Source: Spirochaetota bacterium
GTDB taxonomy: Bacteria > Spirochaetota > Spirochaetia > Treponematales > Treponemataceae
DNA length: 64,000 nucleotides
Reading direction: 5' to 3'
Assembly: GCA_016285185.1 (NCBI GenBank)
Contig: JAEEQG010000148.1
Span: forward strand, 1-64,000
Part shown: positions 28,378 through 38,547 of the stretch, one piece after another
Position numbering within the stretch: the stretch's first letter is position 1
How the letters are laid out: the number at the start of each line of letters is the position of its first letter
The notes under the pieces: model-generated
What the model was told of the DNA's origin: nothing
Seen by the model: the letters and a program-made list of their open reading frames with translations, nothing else
The model's database searches: none
Translations under genes and position numbers: made by a program

Positions 28378-29556
28378 TTAATTAATACTATCCAAAAAGA
28401 ATTTAAGACCTTCTAAATCAACAGTAAGATTATCTTCTCTCGGTTCTCCTTCAATAACAACTGTTGATGAATTGCACCGAATATAATCATAGCTTATATT
28501 GCATATGGATGAGAGAATTTTATAATGTGTATCCGGACAATAATATGGGAAAAACAATAATATTTTTGCATTTTGTTTTTGGGTAACGAAAAAAGATGAT
28601 ACACCTGATCCGGATGTAGCAATAAGATATTTTGTATTTTTAAATATTGCAATTTGTTCTGCAACAGAAAAATCTTCCGGATGTATTACAACAAATCCTT
28701 TTTTTGTTACAATGTCTTGAACTTCTTTTTCATTTGTACTATTACGTACATCCATTTTTTCTCGTGATATATATATTTTTTCGCCATACTCATTGTTCGC
28801 TGGTATAGATTCTGCCAGAAGTCTGTATACATCTTTTACAAATGAAGGCATATAGACTTTGTTAAAAAAAGTTCTATTTTTTAAAAGAATTTTCTTTTTG
28901 GAATTTATAAGTGATGTGAATATTAGCGTATCAGGTTTTAATATAGTACCTTTGGGAAGTGTAATTAATTTGTTTTGCTGAATATTGAATGTTTTACAAA
29001 TTAAGGAAACAAATTCTTTTTGAAACGGTAATTCCTGTGTAAAAACATAGTAATCAGCTTTAATTCCTGATTTCCATAACAAGTAGATTTGTGAAATGTA
29101 TTCGCACCAAAAATGTCCATAAAAATTTTCTAATCCTGAAAGATTAAAATATGCTAAAGATCCCTTTAGTTTTTTTACAGGATTTGTAGGAAAAAATTCT
29201 CCGATTCTGGGGTTTGTTTCCTGTGTTGTATATTCTTTAATAACTTGTTTTTTTGATGTATAGATTTCTTCCAATCCATTTTCAACCATTCCGTTTTTTA
29301 ATGTATATACATATAATTCAGGAATCGTTGCAGTATAGGAATCCTGATTAAAATCTTCATGAAAATTCCCATAAATATCATAACCTCTATCAATGGAAAA
29401 AATTTCTTTGTCGGTAATTTTTGTTTTAGAAAGTTCTTTAATGTCGTCAATGCTGATGGATTTTATTTTGGGGCGTAAAAAAGGAAAGATTTTAAAAACT
29501 ATCTTTAATAAAAGATGCATAAATTTTATTATAAAATCAAAAAAAGAGTTTTGCAA
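28378..29556 (-). CDS. Glycosyltransferase family 61 (DUF563)
   Basis: 'EKIYISREKMDVRNSTNEKEVQDIVTKKGFVVIHPEDFSVAEQIAIFKNTKYLIATSGSGVSSFFV' is GT61-like. Confidence 0.85.
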   Translation of the reverse strand: MQNSFFDFIIKFMHLLLKIVFKIFPFLRPKIKSISIDDIKELSKTKITDKEIFSIDRGYDIYGNFHEDFNQDSYTATIPELYVYTLKNGMVENGLEEIYTSKKQVIKEYTTQETNPRIGEFFPTNPVKKLKGSLAYFNLSGLENFYGHFWCEYISQIYLLWKSGIKADYYVFTQELPFQKEFVSLICKTFNIQQNKLITLPKGTILKPDTLIFTSLINSKKKILLKNRTFFNKVYMPSFVKDVYRLLAESIPANNEYGEKIYISREKMDVRNSTNEKEVQDIVTKKGFVVIHPEDFSVAEQIAIFKNTKYLIATSGSGVSSFFVTQKQNAKILLFFPYYCPDTHYKILSSICNISYDYIRCNSSTVVIEGEPREDNLTVDLEGLKFFLDSIN

Positions 29557-29685
29557 GTGAAGAAAGAAGTTTTACTCCTGCAAAAATTATATAAAACTAA
29601 AAAGATACGGGGTTATTGGAATAATATGTTATAATATGGTGTTGAGCTGAATTAATACTTGAAAAAAGGATAGAAAAGTTTCATA

Positions 29686-29919
29686 CTTCTTTATGGTCCA
29701 TCCGAACATTCATTTGACTATTACGATGAAATTCTTGATAAAGCAAAGAAAATTTCAAAAGATAAGCTGATAATAGCAATTCTTGGGCCTGTGTCAAAGC
29801 TTTTGGCTTGGGATTTATCGGCTCTTGGCTATCAAGTTATTGATTTTGGGCACATAGCGAAAGATTATGATTCATTCATTAAAAAAGAACCGAGAAAATT
29901 GATTTTTTTCAACTTCTAA
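29686..29919 (+). pseudogene. 3' fragment of GT-D (DUF1792-type) glycosyltransferase
   Basis: In-frame 'LLYGPSEHSFDYYDEILDKAKKISKDKLIIAILGPVSKLLAWDLSALGYQVIDFGHIAKDYDSFIKKEPRKLIFFNF*' aligns with the C-terminus of 24015..24929; no start and no N-terminal part. Confidence 0.92.
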
Positions 29920-29950
29920 TCTATACTTTTATTGATTGAGGTTCAATTCA

Positions 29951-30841
29951 ATGAAAATAGCTGTTTCAGGTGCTAACGGTTATCTGGGATATAGATTGAT
30001 AAAGGTACTGGCAGAAAAAAATAATCAAATACTGGCAATAACACGGAAAAGTTCTGACAGATTATCAGAGATTCAAAAAAAGTATGGTGAAAAAATATCC
30101 GTATGTGAATTGATTTCCGATGATTTGTTTGTTGCGGTTGAAAGTTTTAAGCCTGATTGTGTTTTTTCCACCACATGCTGTTATGAAACGGATGCAAAAT
30201 TTCTGGAGAGGACTGTAGATTCAAATTATACTTTTCCTTCAGCTTTATTAAAAGCAACTATTCATTCAGGGACTCTAACTGGTAAACTTGTTCGTTTTAT
30301 AAACATAGGTACGAGTCTGCCTTCAAACTTGAACTTGTATTCACTTACAAAAAAACAATTTTCCGAATTAGGAGAGTTTTTCGCAAATCTCGGCAAGGTT
30401 CAGTTTTTGAATGTGCTGCTTGAGTCTTTTTATGGGAGTGATGAGCCTGAAAACCGCTTTATTCCGCGAACAATTCGTAAATTAATTAAAAATGAGGATG
30501 TTGATGTTACTGAAGGAACACAGCATCGCGATTATATTTCTGAAAAAGATGCGGTAGATATTCTTTCATTTCTTACGACAGCTAATATATCTGAATCATT
30601 TATTTCTATACCAGTTGGTTCGGGCGAAAGTCCTTCAATCAGAGAAATCTTGGAATATCTTAAAACAATAACGAATTCAAAATCAATGATAAACTTTGGT
30701 GCAATTCCGTCACGGCTCAATGAGCCAAGTACAAGGGCGGATCTCTGTGTATTAAGAAATCTCGGATACACAAAAGATATAACAACATGGAAAGACGGTA
30801 TGAAAAAAATAGTGGAGGATATTAAAAAATGCGAATACTAA
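29951..30841 (+). CDS. NAD-dependent epimerase/dehydratase (SDR)
   Basis: 'MKIAVSGANGYLGYRLIKVLAEK', 'YSLTKKQF' (YxxxK). Confidence 0.85.
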   Translation: MKIAVSGANGYLGYRLIKVLAEKNNQILAITRKSSDRLSEIQKKYGEKISVCELISDDLFVAVESFKPDCVFSTTCCYETDAKFLERTVDSNYTFPSALLKATIHSGTLTGKLVRFINIGTSLPSNLNLYSLTKKQFSELGEFFANLGKVQFLNVLLESFYGSDEPENRFIPRTIRKLIKNEDVDVTEGTQHRDYISEKDAVDILSFLTTANISESFISIPVGSGESPSIREILEYLKTITNSKSMINFGAIPSRLNEPSTRADLCVLRNLGYTKDITTWKDGMKKIVEDIKKCEY

Positions 30842-31848
30842 TTAACGGCGGCTGTGGTTTTTTAGGTAGCAACCTTGCTTCTTACGGTATTAAAAACGGA
30901 TATGATATTACAATATTCGACAATCTATCACGTCTCGGTTCCTCCCAAAACCTTGAGTGGCTTAAGAGTCTTGGAAATTTCACATTTATTCACGGAGATA
31001 CCCGTAACAAAAACGATGTTGAAACTGTAATAAAAAACGGAAAATATGACGCTGTGTTCCACTTGGCGGGACAGGTTGCAATGACAACTTCTATAGAAAA
31101 TCCTTACAAGGATTTTGAGATTAACGCAATGGGAGCGTTGAACTTGTTGGACTCATTACGTAAATACAGTCCTGATACAGCTGTGTTTTTTTCATCTACA
31201 AACAAAGTATACGGTGATTTGGAACAATATGATTACGAAGAAGGTGAAAAGCGCTATACATGTAAGCAGTTCCCTAACGGTTTTGATGAATCTGTACCGC
31301 TCGATTTTAGGTCTCCGTACGGTTGTTCAAAAGGTGCAGCTGACCAGTATATGCTGGATTTTTACCGAATTTTCGGAATAAAGACAACTGTTTTCCGCCA
31401 TTCTTCAATGTACGGTTCGCGTCAGTTTGCTACTTATGATCAGGGCTGGGTGGGTTGGTTCGTGGCTAAAGCGATTGAGCTTTACAATAACCCGAAGGCA
31501 GAACCATTTACGATTTCTGGCAACGGAAAGCAAGTACGTGATATTCTTCATGCGGATGATATGATAAGCCTTTATTATACTGCATTACAGAACGTAGACA
31601 AAGTTTGTGGTAATGCCTACAACATAGGCGGAACAATGGCACAGTCGTTGAGTCTTTTGGAACTGTTTGATATGCTGAATGAGATGCTTAGTATCAAAAT
31701 GAAATACACACAGCTGCCTGTCCGCTGTTCAGATCAGAAAGTTTTTGTGGCTGATACAACAAAGATTAATTCCAAAATCGGCTGGGTTCCAAAAGTTACA
31801 GCACGCGAAGGTATTGAAAAGATGGTCAGCTGGGTAAAGACGATATAA
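30829..31848 (+). CDS. NAD-dependent epimerase/dehydratase (CDP-paratose 2-epimerase-like extended SDR)
   Basis: 'MRILINGGCGFLGSNLASYGIKNGYDITIFDNLSRLGSSQNLEWL', 'YGCSKGAADQYMLDFYRIFGIKTTVFRHSSMYG'. Confidence 0.88.
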   Translation: MRILINGGCGFLGSNLASYGIKNGYDITIFDNLSRLGSSQNLEWLKSLGNFTFIHGDTRNKNDVETVIKNGKYDAVFHLAGQVAMTTSIENPYKDFEINAMGALNLLDSLRKYSPDTAVFFSSTNKVYGDLEQYDYEEGEKRYTCKQFPNGFDESVPLDFRSPYGCSKGAADQYMLDFYRIFGIKTTVFRHSSMYGSRQFATYDQGWVGWFVAKAIELYNNPKAEPFTISGNGKQVRDILHADDMISLYYTALQNVDKVCGNAYNIGGTMAQSLSLLELFDMLNEMLSIKMKYTQLPVRCSDQKVFVADTTKINSKIGWVPKVTAREGIEKMVSWVKTI

Positions 31849-31864
31849 GGTAGAATAAAGAAAT

Positions 31865-33793
31865 ATGGAAAAATCAATTGAATTATTCGTTCCCGGAAGA
31901 TTGTGCCTTATTGGTGAACATTCTGACTGGGCAGGACTTTATAGAACACTGAATGCGAAAATTGTTCCCGGACAGGCAATTGTTACCGGAATAGAGCAGG
32001 GCATATGGGCGAAAGTTGAAAAAGCAGATTCATTTATTGTAGAAAGCAGGATTCCTGCTTACAAAGGACAGAAGCTGGAATGCGCGATGGATACCGAAAA
32101 GCTTAAGACTATTGCCAATGAGGGAGGCTTTTTTTCTTATGTTGCGGGTGTTGCTTCATATATTAATGAAAATTATAACGTCGGCGGTTTAAGAATAAAC
32201 ATAACAAAGATGGATCTACCCATAAAGAGCGGGCTTTCATCTTCTGCCGCAATCTGTGTGCTTGTCGCACGTGCTTTTAATGTTTTGTACCGCTTGAACC
32301 TGAATACGATGGGCGAAATGGCCGTTGCATACTTTGGCGAGCAGCGCACGCCATCACGATGCGGTCGTCTTGATCAGGCATGCGCTTATGGTGTAAATCC
32401 TGTAAACATGACCTTTACTGGGAATGAGATAAGCGTAAAACCTTTGAAATTAAAAGTTCCTATGTATTTTGTAGTTGCAGATTTGAATAGTCACAAAGAT
32501 ACCGTAAAAATACTGGGTGATTTGAACAAGTCCTTCCCGTTTGCGCAGTCAAAGCTGGATGAGGATGTACAGCAGGCATTAGGACCTGATAATGAAATTT
32601 TTATAAAAAAGGGAATAAGTTCTCTTGAACAGGGTAATCTTGTAGAATACGGAAAGATTATGAGGAATTATCAGGAAAACTTTGACAAAAAGGTAGCACC
32701 TGCTTGTCCTGAAGAACTTTCATCCCCGGTTCTGCATTCAGTTCTGAATGATAAAACTCTTGAACAGTGGATTTGGGGTAGCAAGGGAGTTGGTTCCCAG
32801 GGAGACGGCACGGTTCAGTTTCTTGCTAAGGATGAGGAATGCCAGAAAAAGATAATAGATTATCTTAAAAAAGAAAAAAACATGAACGGTTTTCCGCTTA
32901 CACTCAAGCCTAAAAAAGCCGTTAAAAAAGCCATTATTCCTGTAGCCGGTTTTGGGACCCGTTTGTTCCCGATGACAAAAATCATCAAAAAAGATTTTTT
33001 CCCTGTAATGGATAAGGACGGAATCCTTAAACCTGCAATACTCATTCTGCTTGAACAGCTGACTAATGCAGGAATAGAAAAGATCTGTCTTGTTGTAGCT
33101 GAAGGTGAGAAGTCACTTTATGACTCTTTCTTCAGTTCTCTTAGTGCGGAATACTATGAAAAACTGCCTGAAGAAAAAAAGCGGTATGAGGATTTGCTGG
33201 AAAACTTAAAGAACAGGGTAACCTATGTTGTTCAAAAAGAACGCAAAGGATTTGGTCATGCGGTTTTTATGTGCAGGGATTTTTGTGATAATGAGCCGGT
33301 TTTATTGCTGCTCGGGGATATGATTTATCGTAGCAATCAGAATAAAAACTGCATGGAACAGATGATCGATGCTTATGAACTTTGTGGACTCCCTGTTGTT
33401 TCAATGCACAGAGTGCCAAAAAAGGATGTGGTTCATTACGGAATTATGGCAGGAGAATGGGAAGACAAAGAACAGACAGTACTTAAACTATCTGTTTTTT
33501 GTGAAAAACCGGCCGAAGATTATGCGCAGGAGTATTTGAAGGTTGCAACAAAAAAAGAAAGTGAAAACTATTATGCCGTATTCGGTCAGTACATTCTGAC
33601 AAAAGAAGTTTTTGAAGAGCTTGAACAAAATATCAAAACCGGAAAAACAAGTCAGGGTGAATTCCAGCTTACAGATGCGCTTGAACAGACAATGGAAAAA
33701 ATCGGTATGAGAGGCTTCCTTGTAGATGGCAGGAGTTATGATATAGGATTACCGGAAAAATATATAGAAACAATAAAAACATATGCAGATTAA
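31865..33793 (+). CDS. Fused GHMP (galactokinase-like) sugar kinase and GalU-like nucleotidyltransferase
   Basis: Kinase half: 'VPGRLCLIGEHSDWAG', 'LPIKSGLSSSAAICVLVARAFN'. From about aa 350: 'AIIPVAGFGTRLFPMTKIIKKDFFPVMDKDG...PAILILLEQLTNAGIEKICLVV', 'KGFGHAVFMCRDFCDNEPVLLLLGDMIY'. Confidence 0.9.
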   Translation: MEKSIELFVPGRLCLIGEHSDWAGLYRTLNAKIVPGQAIVTGIEQGIWAKVEKADSFIVESRIPAYKGQKLECAMDTEKLKTIANEGGFFSYVAGVASYINENYNVGGLRINITKMDLPIKSGLSSSAAICVLVARAFNVLYRLNLNTMGEMAVAYFGEQRTPSRCGRLDQACAYGVNPVNMTFTGNEISVKPLKLKVPMYFVVADLNSHKDTVKILGDLNKSFPFAQSKLDEDVQQALGPDNEIFIKKGISSLEQGNLVEYGKIMRNYQENFDKKVAPACPEELSSPVLHSVLNDKTLEQWIWGSKGVGSQGDGTVQFLAKDEECQKKIIDYLKKEKNMNGFPLTLKPKKAVKKAIIPVAGFGTRLFPMTKIIKKDFFPVMDKDGILKPAILILLEQLTNAGIEKICLVVAEGEKSLYDSFFSSLSAEYYEKLPEEKKRYEDLLENLKNRVTYVVQKERKGFGHAVFMCRDFCDNEPVLLLLGDMIYRSNQNKNCMEQMIDAYELCGLPVVSMHRVPKKDVVHYGIMAGEWEDKEQTVLKLSVFCEKPAEDYAQEYLKVATKKESENYYAVFGQYILTKEVFEELEQNIKTGKTSQGEFQLTDALEQTMEKIGMRGFLVDGRSYDIGLPEKYIETIKTYAD

Positions 33794-33799
33794 AATAAA

Positions 33800-33877
33800 G
33801 GGAATATAAAACAGCCTGCAAAAACAGCTTCGACCTACGGTCTCAGAATGTTTTTGCAGGCTTGATTTTATATTCCC
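33800..33877. terminator. Long hairpin between convergent genes (probable bidirectional terminator)
   Basis: gggaatataaaacagcctgcaaaaaca (33800..33826) versus tgtttttgcaggcttgattttatattccc (33849..33877), complementary apart from a 2-nt bulge. Confidence 0.8.
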
Positions 33878-33884
33878 TAGTAAT

Positions 33885-34799
33885 TTATTTTACCTGGTTT
33901 AATTTTGATTTCAATCTATCTATTATCGTCTTATACATAACTTTGTAATCAATTCGAAATTTGTATTGTTTTGAAATTTGTCGGTATTCTTTGATATCGT
34001 TAAATTTGAGCATTGTAAGGTATTTTTTGTACTCCTGCGGATACTTTTCTTTGTTATCGTTTAAAAACATTGCACGTACAAACGCATAGTATGTATCAAG
34101 TTTATTTACTCCCGACAAAGAATCATTGCCGTTGTTGAATATGGATAAGGGCTCGTTTACAAAGTAGATTTCAGGATAATCTTCAGTTGACTGAAGAAAT
34201 AAATACAAATCGTTTCCTGAACCGTATCGCGGAAAATTCAAATTCATGTCGTTTTCAAAAGTAAGTTTGAGATTGTTTGTTACTGCTTTCCTGGAAAAAA
34301 GTGCGCAGCCGGGAGAAACCGGTGTAGAGTAGTCGTCAGAAAAAGTTGCCTGAACAAAGAATCCTGATGGATAAAAATCAGTTTTACCGAGATGATAATA
34401 ATTCTGATTTGTATTCTCATCCACATTATGAACAGTTGTTATTGAATATGCAAAAGCAATGTTCCGTTCAAAACCGGCTGCAAGTTTTTCTATACAGTCT
34501 GCGGTCATTTCATCATCTGACCATAAAAACTTTATGTAATCACCTGAAGATAGTTCAAGAGCTCGGAACCAGTTTTTTACCGGTCCTAGATTTGTTTCAT
34601 TTCTGGCTATTATAATCTTTGGGTATTTCTGCTTTAATTCTTGAAGTACTGTCCAGGTGTTGTCTGTTGAAGCGTTGTCAACACAAACAACTTCTAAGTT
34701 AGGATATGTTTGATTTATAGCGCATTCAACGGCGGTTATGATTGCTTTTTCACGGTTGTAAACTGGTATCAGTATACTTACAAGCTTATTCTGCGGCAT
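33885..34799 (-). CDS. Glycosyltransferase family 2
   Basis: 'VSILIPVYNREKAIITAVECAINQTYPNLEVVCVDNASTDNTW', 'DYIKFLWSDDEMTADCIEKL'. Confidence 0.93.
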   Translation of the reverse strand: MPQNKLVSILIPVYNREKAIITAVECAINQTYPNLEVVCVDNASTDNTWTVLQELKQKYPKIIIARNETNLGPVKNWFRALELSSGDYIKFLWSDDEMTADCIEKLAAGFERNIAFAYSITTVHNVDENTNQNYYHLGKTDFYPSGFFVQATFSDDYSTPVSPGCALFSRKAVTNNLKLTFENDMNLNFPRYGSGNDLYLFLQSTEDYPEIYFVNEPLSIFNNGNDSLSGVNKLDTYYAFVRAMFLNDNKEKYPQEYKKYLTMLKFNDIKEYRQISKQYKFRIDYKVMYKTIIDRLKSKLNQVK

Positions 34800-35637
34800 C
34801 TATTATCTCTTTTAATCCTTTGTAAATATCATATTTGGGAACGAATCCCACTTCATTCCGTAATCTTGAAATATCAGCTATGATTTTTTGTGGCTGGGTT
34901 GTTTCCATATGTTTAATATCAAGAAGGTGCTCTTTCCCCAGTAGTTTTGCGGCTGTCTGTGCATATTCTTCAAGACTGATGCCTTTGCCTGTCCCGATGT
35001 TAACGGCTCCGGTTACGTCCGAATCCAAAAAAGCGGTAAATGCTTGTGCTATGTCTTTTGTAAAAATGTAATCTTTTTCAAGCTGACCGTAATTAACCTG
35101 CATGATTTCGTTGTTTTTAAGCTTATTTAGGATAGAAGCAGTGAGCCGGGTGGGTCTTTCGTTATGTCCGTAAACATAAAAAATTCTACCCCAGCCAAAA
35201 GAAATATTATTTTTGCTGCAAAACTCTGTTGCTTTTTTATTGAGTTCAACCTTGCATTCGGCGTACAAAGTTTTAGGTTCGAGAGGATCGGTTTCTTTTA
35301 GCGGAGTGTCTTTGAAGTTGTATTCAAAACATGTGCCTGCAAAGACCACACGCTTACCGCCGTTTTTTGCAAACTGTTCGAGCATGTACATACTGGAATC
35401 AAGATATTTTTTGTTTATGTCGCTTGAAAGATAGTTTTCTCCGGTAAACCATGCAAAGTGTAATAAATATTCGGCTTTACATTTTTTAATAAAATTAACA
35501 ACATTTGCTCTATTGAATAAATTACAAATTTTTGATGTAAGACATATCACATCAAAACTTGCATTTTTCAAAGGAAGTACTGCTTCTTTTCCGATGAGAC
35601 CGGTTGAACCTGTAAGAATAACTTTTTTAGTACTCAT
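34786..35637 (-). CDS. NAD-dependent epimerase/dehydratase (SDR)
   Basis: 'KKVILTGSTGLIGKEAVLPLKNASFDVI', 'YAECKVELNK' (YxxxK). Confidence 0.88.
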   Translation of the reverse strand: MSTKKVILTGSTGLIGKEAVLPLKNASFDVICLTSKICNLFNRANVVNFIKKCKAEYLLHFAWFTGENYLSSDINKKYLDSSMYMLEQFAKNGGKRVVFAGTCFEYNFKDTPLKETDPLEPKTLYAECKVELNKKATEFCSKNNISFGWGRIFYVYGHNERPTRLTASILNKLKNNEIMQVNYGQLEKDYIFTKDIAQAFTAFLDSDVTGAVNIGTGKGISLEEYAQTAAKLLGKEHLLDIKHMETTQPQKIIADISRLRNEVGFVPKYDIYKGLKEIIDAAE

Positions 35638-36437
35638 TTTTTTATCAGCTTATTGATTTTTCTTATACAGCGGTGAAATATATCATTCTGGAACCAGCTT
35701 TGTTCCCAGTAGTGGATACCATAAGTATTAGGAGTTATGTATTTGGATTTTACGGATACAACGGATTGTGATTCTGAATTTGGAACCGCAAAAAAGTATT
35801 CGGCAGGTACAAATGCTACGGAAGAATCGATTTTATCAAGGTTTTCACGGAATAATGAGGTTATAAAGCGTGGACCTGTTGTATTTATTATTTCAAGTGT
35901 ATCGGTTGTGTTTGTAGGCTTTATCTTATTGCATATTTCATTTATTAAAAATGTATCTGGAGCAGATGCTATCATTGCATTCCCAAATTCGGGCTTGTCA
36001 TAAAACTGTATGCCGGAGACAAAAGTTGAGCAGTCCGCTATGTCATCCAGCGGTTTTAAACATTCAAAGTCCGTATCAAAATAAAAACCGCCGTATAAGC
36101 GCAAGATCTCATACCGCGCAATATCGGATTTTGTTCCATAGTTGCTGATTTTTTTGAACTGTTTTGCAAATCTGAAACCGGTTATATTAAGAATACTTTC
36201 TTCGTTCCATAAAATCATTTTCCAATCCGGATTATACTTTCTGAATGTATCCAAAAAATGTTGATATTTCTCGGGTAACTTGCTGCCTAACCAAATATGG
36301 TGAATTATGTGCGGGATGTGATTTGTTATGGGTTTTTGGTTGTTTAACCAGTTTTGATACTGATTTTCAAAAGGATTATCTTGCACAATAGTACCTGTAT
36401 TAATCTGCAAATAAAGCAAGAAAACGGAGTCTTGCAT
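35634..36437 (-). CDS. GT32-type glycosyltransferase (OCH1/DXD sugar-binding)
   Basis: 'IPHIIHHIWLGSKLPEKYQHFLDTFRKYNPDWKMILWNEESI', 'KSDIARYEILRLYGGFYFDTDFECLKPLD'. Confidence 0.93.
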   Translation of the reverse strand: MQDSVFLLYLQINTGTIVQDNPFENQYQNWLNNQKPITNHIPHIIHHIWLGSKLPEKYQHFLDTFRKYNPDWKMILWNEESILNITGFRFAKQFKKISNYGTKSDIARYEILRLYGGFYFDTDFECLKPLDDIADCSTFVSGIQFYDKPEFGNAMIASAPDTFLINEICNKIKPTNTTDTLEIINTTGPRFITSLFRENLDKIDSSVAFVPAEYFFAVPNSESQSVVSVKSKYITPNTYGIHYWEQSWFQNDIFHRCIRKINKLIKK

Positions 36438-37218
36438 AGAACCGTATAAAGATATTTAATCTGTGAATAAGTATATCAAATTTTGTTATGGCTGGATTTT
36501 CACAGACTGCTTGTATAAATGTTTCTTCATCTTTTTTTAGTATGTCTTTTTTCTTGAAAAGATTTGATGTTTCGTTACCAATACTTACCCTGTATCGTAC
36601 AAGACAATCTTTTATGAAGGCAAAATCACCGTATCTGGCAAGACGAAGCCAGTATTCCCAGTCGGGCGAGTAGGGAACGGAATTTGAGAAAATACCGGCT
36701 TTAAGCATTGCTGATTTTTTAAACATAACGTTGCTTGGTTCACCAAAAAGATTTTTTGTCCTGAATGATTTTTTTATAATTTTATCACCGTTAATTATAC
36801 AGTTCCTTGAAAAATTTCTTCTTTGCAATAAAACCTCATTATCAGCATTAACTATAAAAGTCCCGCTGCTTACAGCAACAAGATTCTCATGCTCTGAAAG
36901 AAACTTGTATTTGCGCTCTATACAGTCTTTTTCAAGTTCATCATCAGCACATAAGAGTTGGATATAGTCGGTATCGGCTTTTTCCAGACATTTGTTCCAG
37001 TTGTTTACCATGCCGCAGTTTGTTTCATTCTGAAAAAAACTTATTCTTTTATCAGTGAATGTTTTTACCACATCTAGTGTTTTATCCGTAGAACAGTTGT
37101 CGACAATGATGAGCTGCCAGTCTTGAAATGTCTGGTCTAAAACAGACTGTATAGTAGAGGCGATAGTTTTTTCCGCATTATAAACAGGAATACAAATACT
37201 TACTGATGGTTTATTCAT
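36400..37218 (-). CDS. Glycosyltransferase family 2
   Basis: 'VSICIPVYNAEKTIASTIQSVLDQTFQDWQLIIVDNCSTDKT', 'DYIQLLCADDELEKDCIERK'. Confidence 0.93.
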   Translation of the reverse strand: MNKPSVSICIPVYNAEKTIASTIQSVLDQTFQDWQLIIVDNCSTDKTLDVVKTFTDKRISFFQNETNCGMVNNWNKCLEKADTDYIQLLCADDELEKDCIERKYKFLSEHENLVAVSSGTFIVNADNEVLLQRRNFSRNCIINGDKIIKKSFRTKNLFGEPSNVMFKKSAMLKAGIFSNSVPYSPDWEYWLRLARYGDFAFIKDCLVRYRVSIGNETSNLFKKKDILKKDEETFIQAVCENPAITKFDILIHRLNIFIRFYARLRFLALFAD

Positions 37219-38539
37219 AGCCTACAATGGTATTTATTCCGAAAAATTTTGCAATAGGAATATTTTCATAAGGATTAAGGTCTTCCAGATTCCATTGTGA
37301 ATTATGTCGTTCACCGGAATGAATGATTTTAAAACTATAATCATAAATTCCACTTTCTTTCCCTGTATTCATAACACTGATTCTGTTATTCCATCTTTGA
37401 AGTGTATTGAGAATGTCGAGAGTGGATACGGTAAAAGAATGAATAAAGACAATACCACAGACAAGAAGAGCTGCTGCAATGAATCGTTTAGCCTGTTCTT
37501 CAAGACAAATAGTGGAAAAACCGTCAAAAATAAAAATGATAAGGAATATGACGGCAAAGAGATAAGCCCTGTGCGGGAAAACAGGTGACAATACCATGGA
37601 ATATACTGATGCTAAAGCCGCCAAAATGTATAAAAGGTGAATGTATTTGAATTTTTTCTGAAGTATAAGTTCAAAAAGAACTATTGAAGCTGCAATCAGT
37701 AGGAAAGAAAGTTCTTTACAGGAATCCAAACTGATGTAATAAGCCCTTTTTACTGTTGTTTTAATAAATTGAAAGAGAGAAAAAGCTTCTCCACCCGTAA
37801 TTTGACTTGATCTGTTATGAGATCCCGGCGCCATTAAAAGCATTACAAACCCGAATAGGAATGCGAGTGTTCCGAGGACTTCAAATGCTTTTATTTTTTC
37901 TTTTATTACTATTTTCCTGATATAATAGGCGATTAATAGAATAAAGACAGCGGCTGCTGCATTCTCCACGGACCAACCGGTTAAAAATCCTAAAGGTAAT
38001 GCAGAATATAAAAGAATTTTACTTGTTTTTTTATCAGAAACAGAATTAAAGTACGGTATTAAAAAGAGAATAAGCGGGATTACCGGCCAAAGATAAACGA
38101 TTGCACCTGTGAGCCAGAGATAGTTATGACCGTATGCGGGAGTAAAAAGCCAGAAGCTGACAAAAAGTGTAATAAAGTAAAGGCTTTTGTATTTATTGTT
38201 TTTATTAACCAACCGCATAATCAAATATAAAAATAAAAAGTATACGGCTGTGTTAAAAAAATTGAATAAAAGCTTGTTTTTAATACACACAAAAAATGTT
38301 ATCACTATAAGTGAAAGAGTTCTTCCGCTCCATGTAAAGTATTCGGTTTTAATGGAAGTGGCTGCATCTTGTATAGTCTTTATTTCTTCAAGTGTTGAAC
38401 AATCATACATTCTGCAGTAATCATCTATAATGTACGGTGTAATGCAGTTCAAAAAGAAAAATAATATAACGGTTGTGATTACTGAAATAACAAGTAATTT
38501 TTTGTCATTTTTATCTATCCAGTTTATTACTTTTTCCAT
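37211..38539 (-). CDS. Polytopic membrane protein, DUF6056-like
   Basis: 'ITPYIIDDYCRMY...EYFTWSGRTLS...TPAYGHNYLWLTGAIVYLWPVIPL'. Confidence 0.65.
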   Translation of the reverse strand: MEKVINWIDKNDKKLLVISVITTVILFFFLNCITPYIIDDYCRMYDCSTLEEIKTIQDAATSIKTEYFTWSGRTLSLIVITFFVCIKNKLLFNFFNTAVYFLFLYLIMRLVNKNNKYKSLYFITLFVSFWLFTPAYGHNYLWLTGAIVYLWPVIPLILFLIPYFNSVSDKKTSKILLYSALPLGFLTGWSVENAAAAVFILLIAYYIRKIVIKEKIKAFEVLGTLAFLFGFVMLLMAPGSHNRSSQITGGEAFSLFQFIKTTVKRAYYISLDSCKELSFLLIAASIVLFELILQKKFKYIHLLYILAALASVYSMVLSPVFPHRAYLFAVIFLIIFIFDGFSTICLEEQAKRFIAAALLVCGIVFIHSFTVSTLDILNTLQRWNNRISVMNTGKESGIYDYSFKIIHSGERHNSQWNLEDLNPYENIPIAKFFGINTIVGYE

Positions 38540-38547
38540 ATTTTCTC

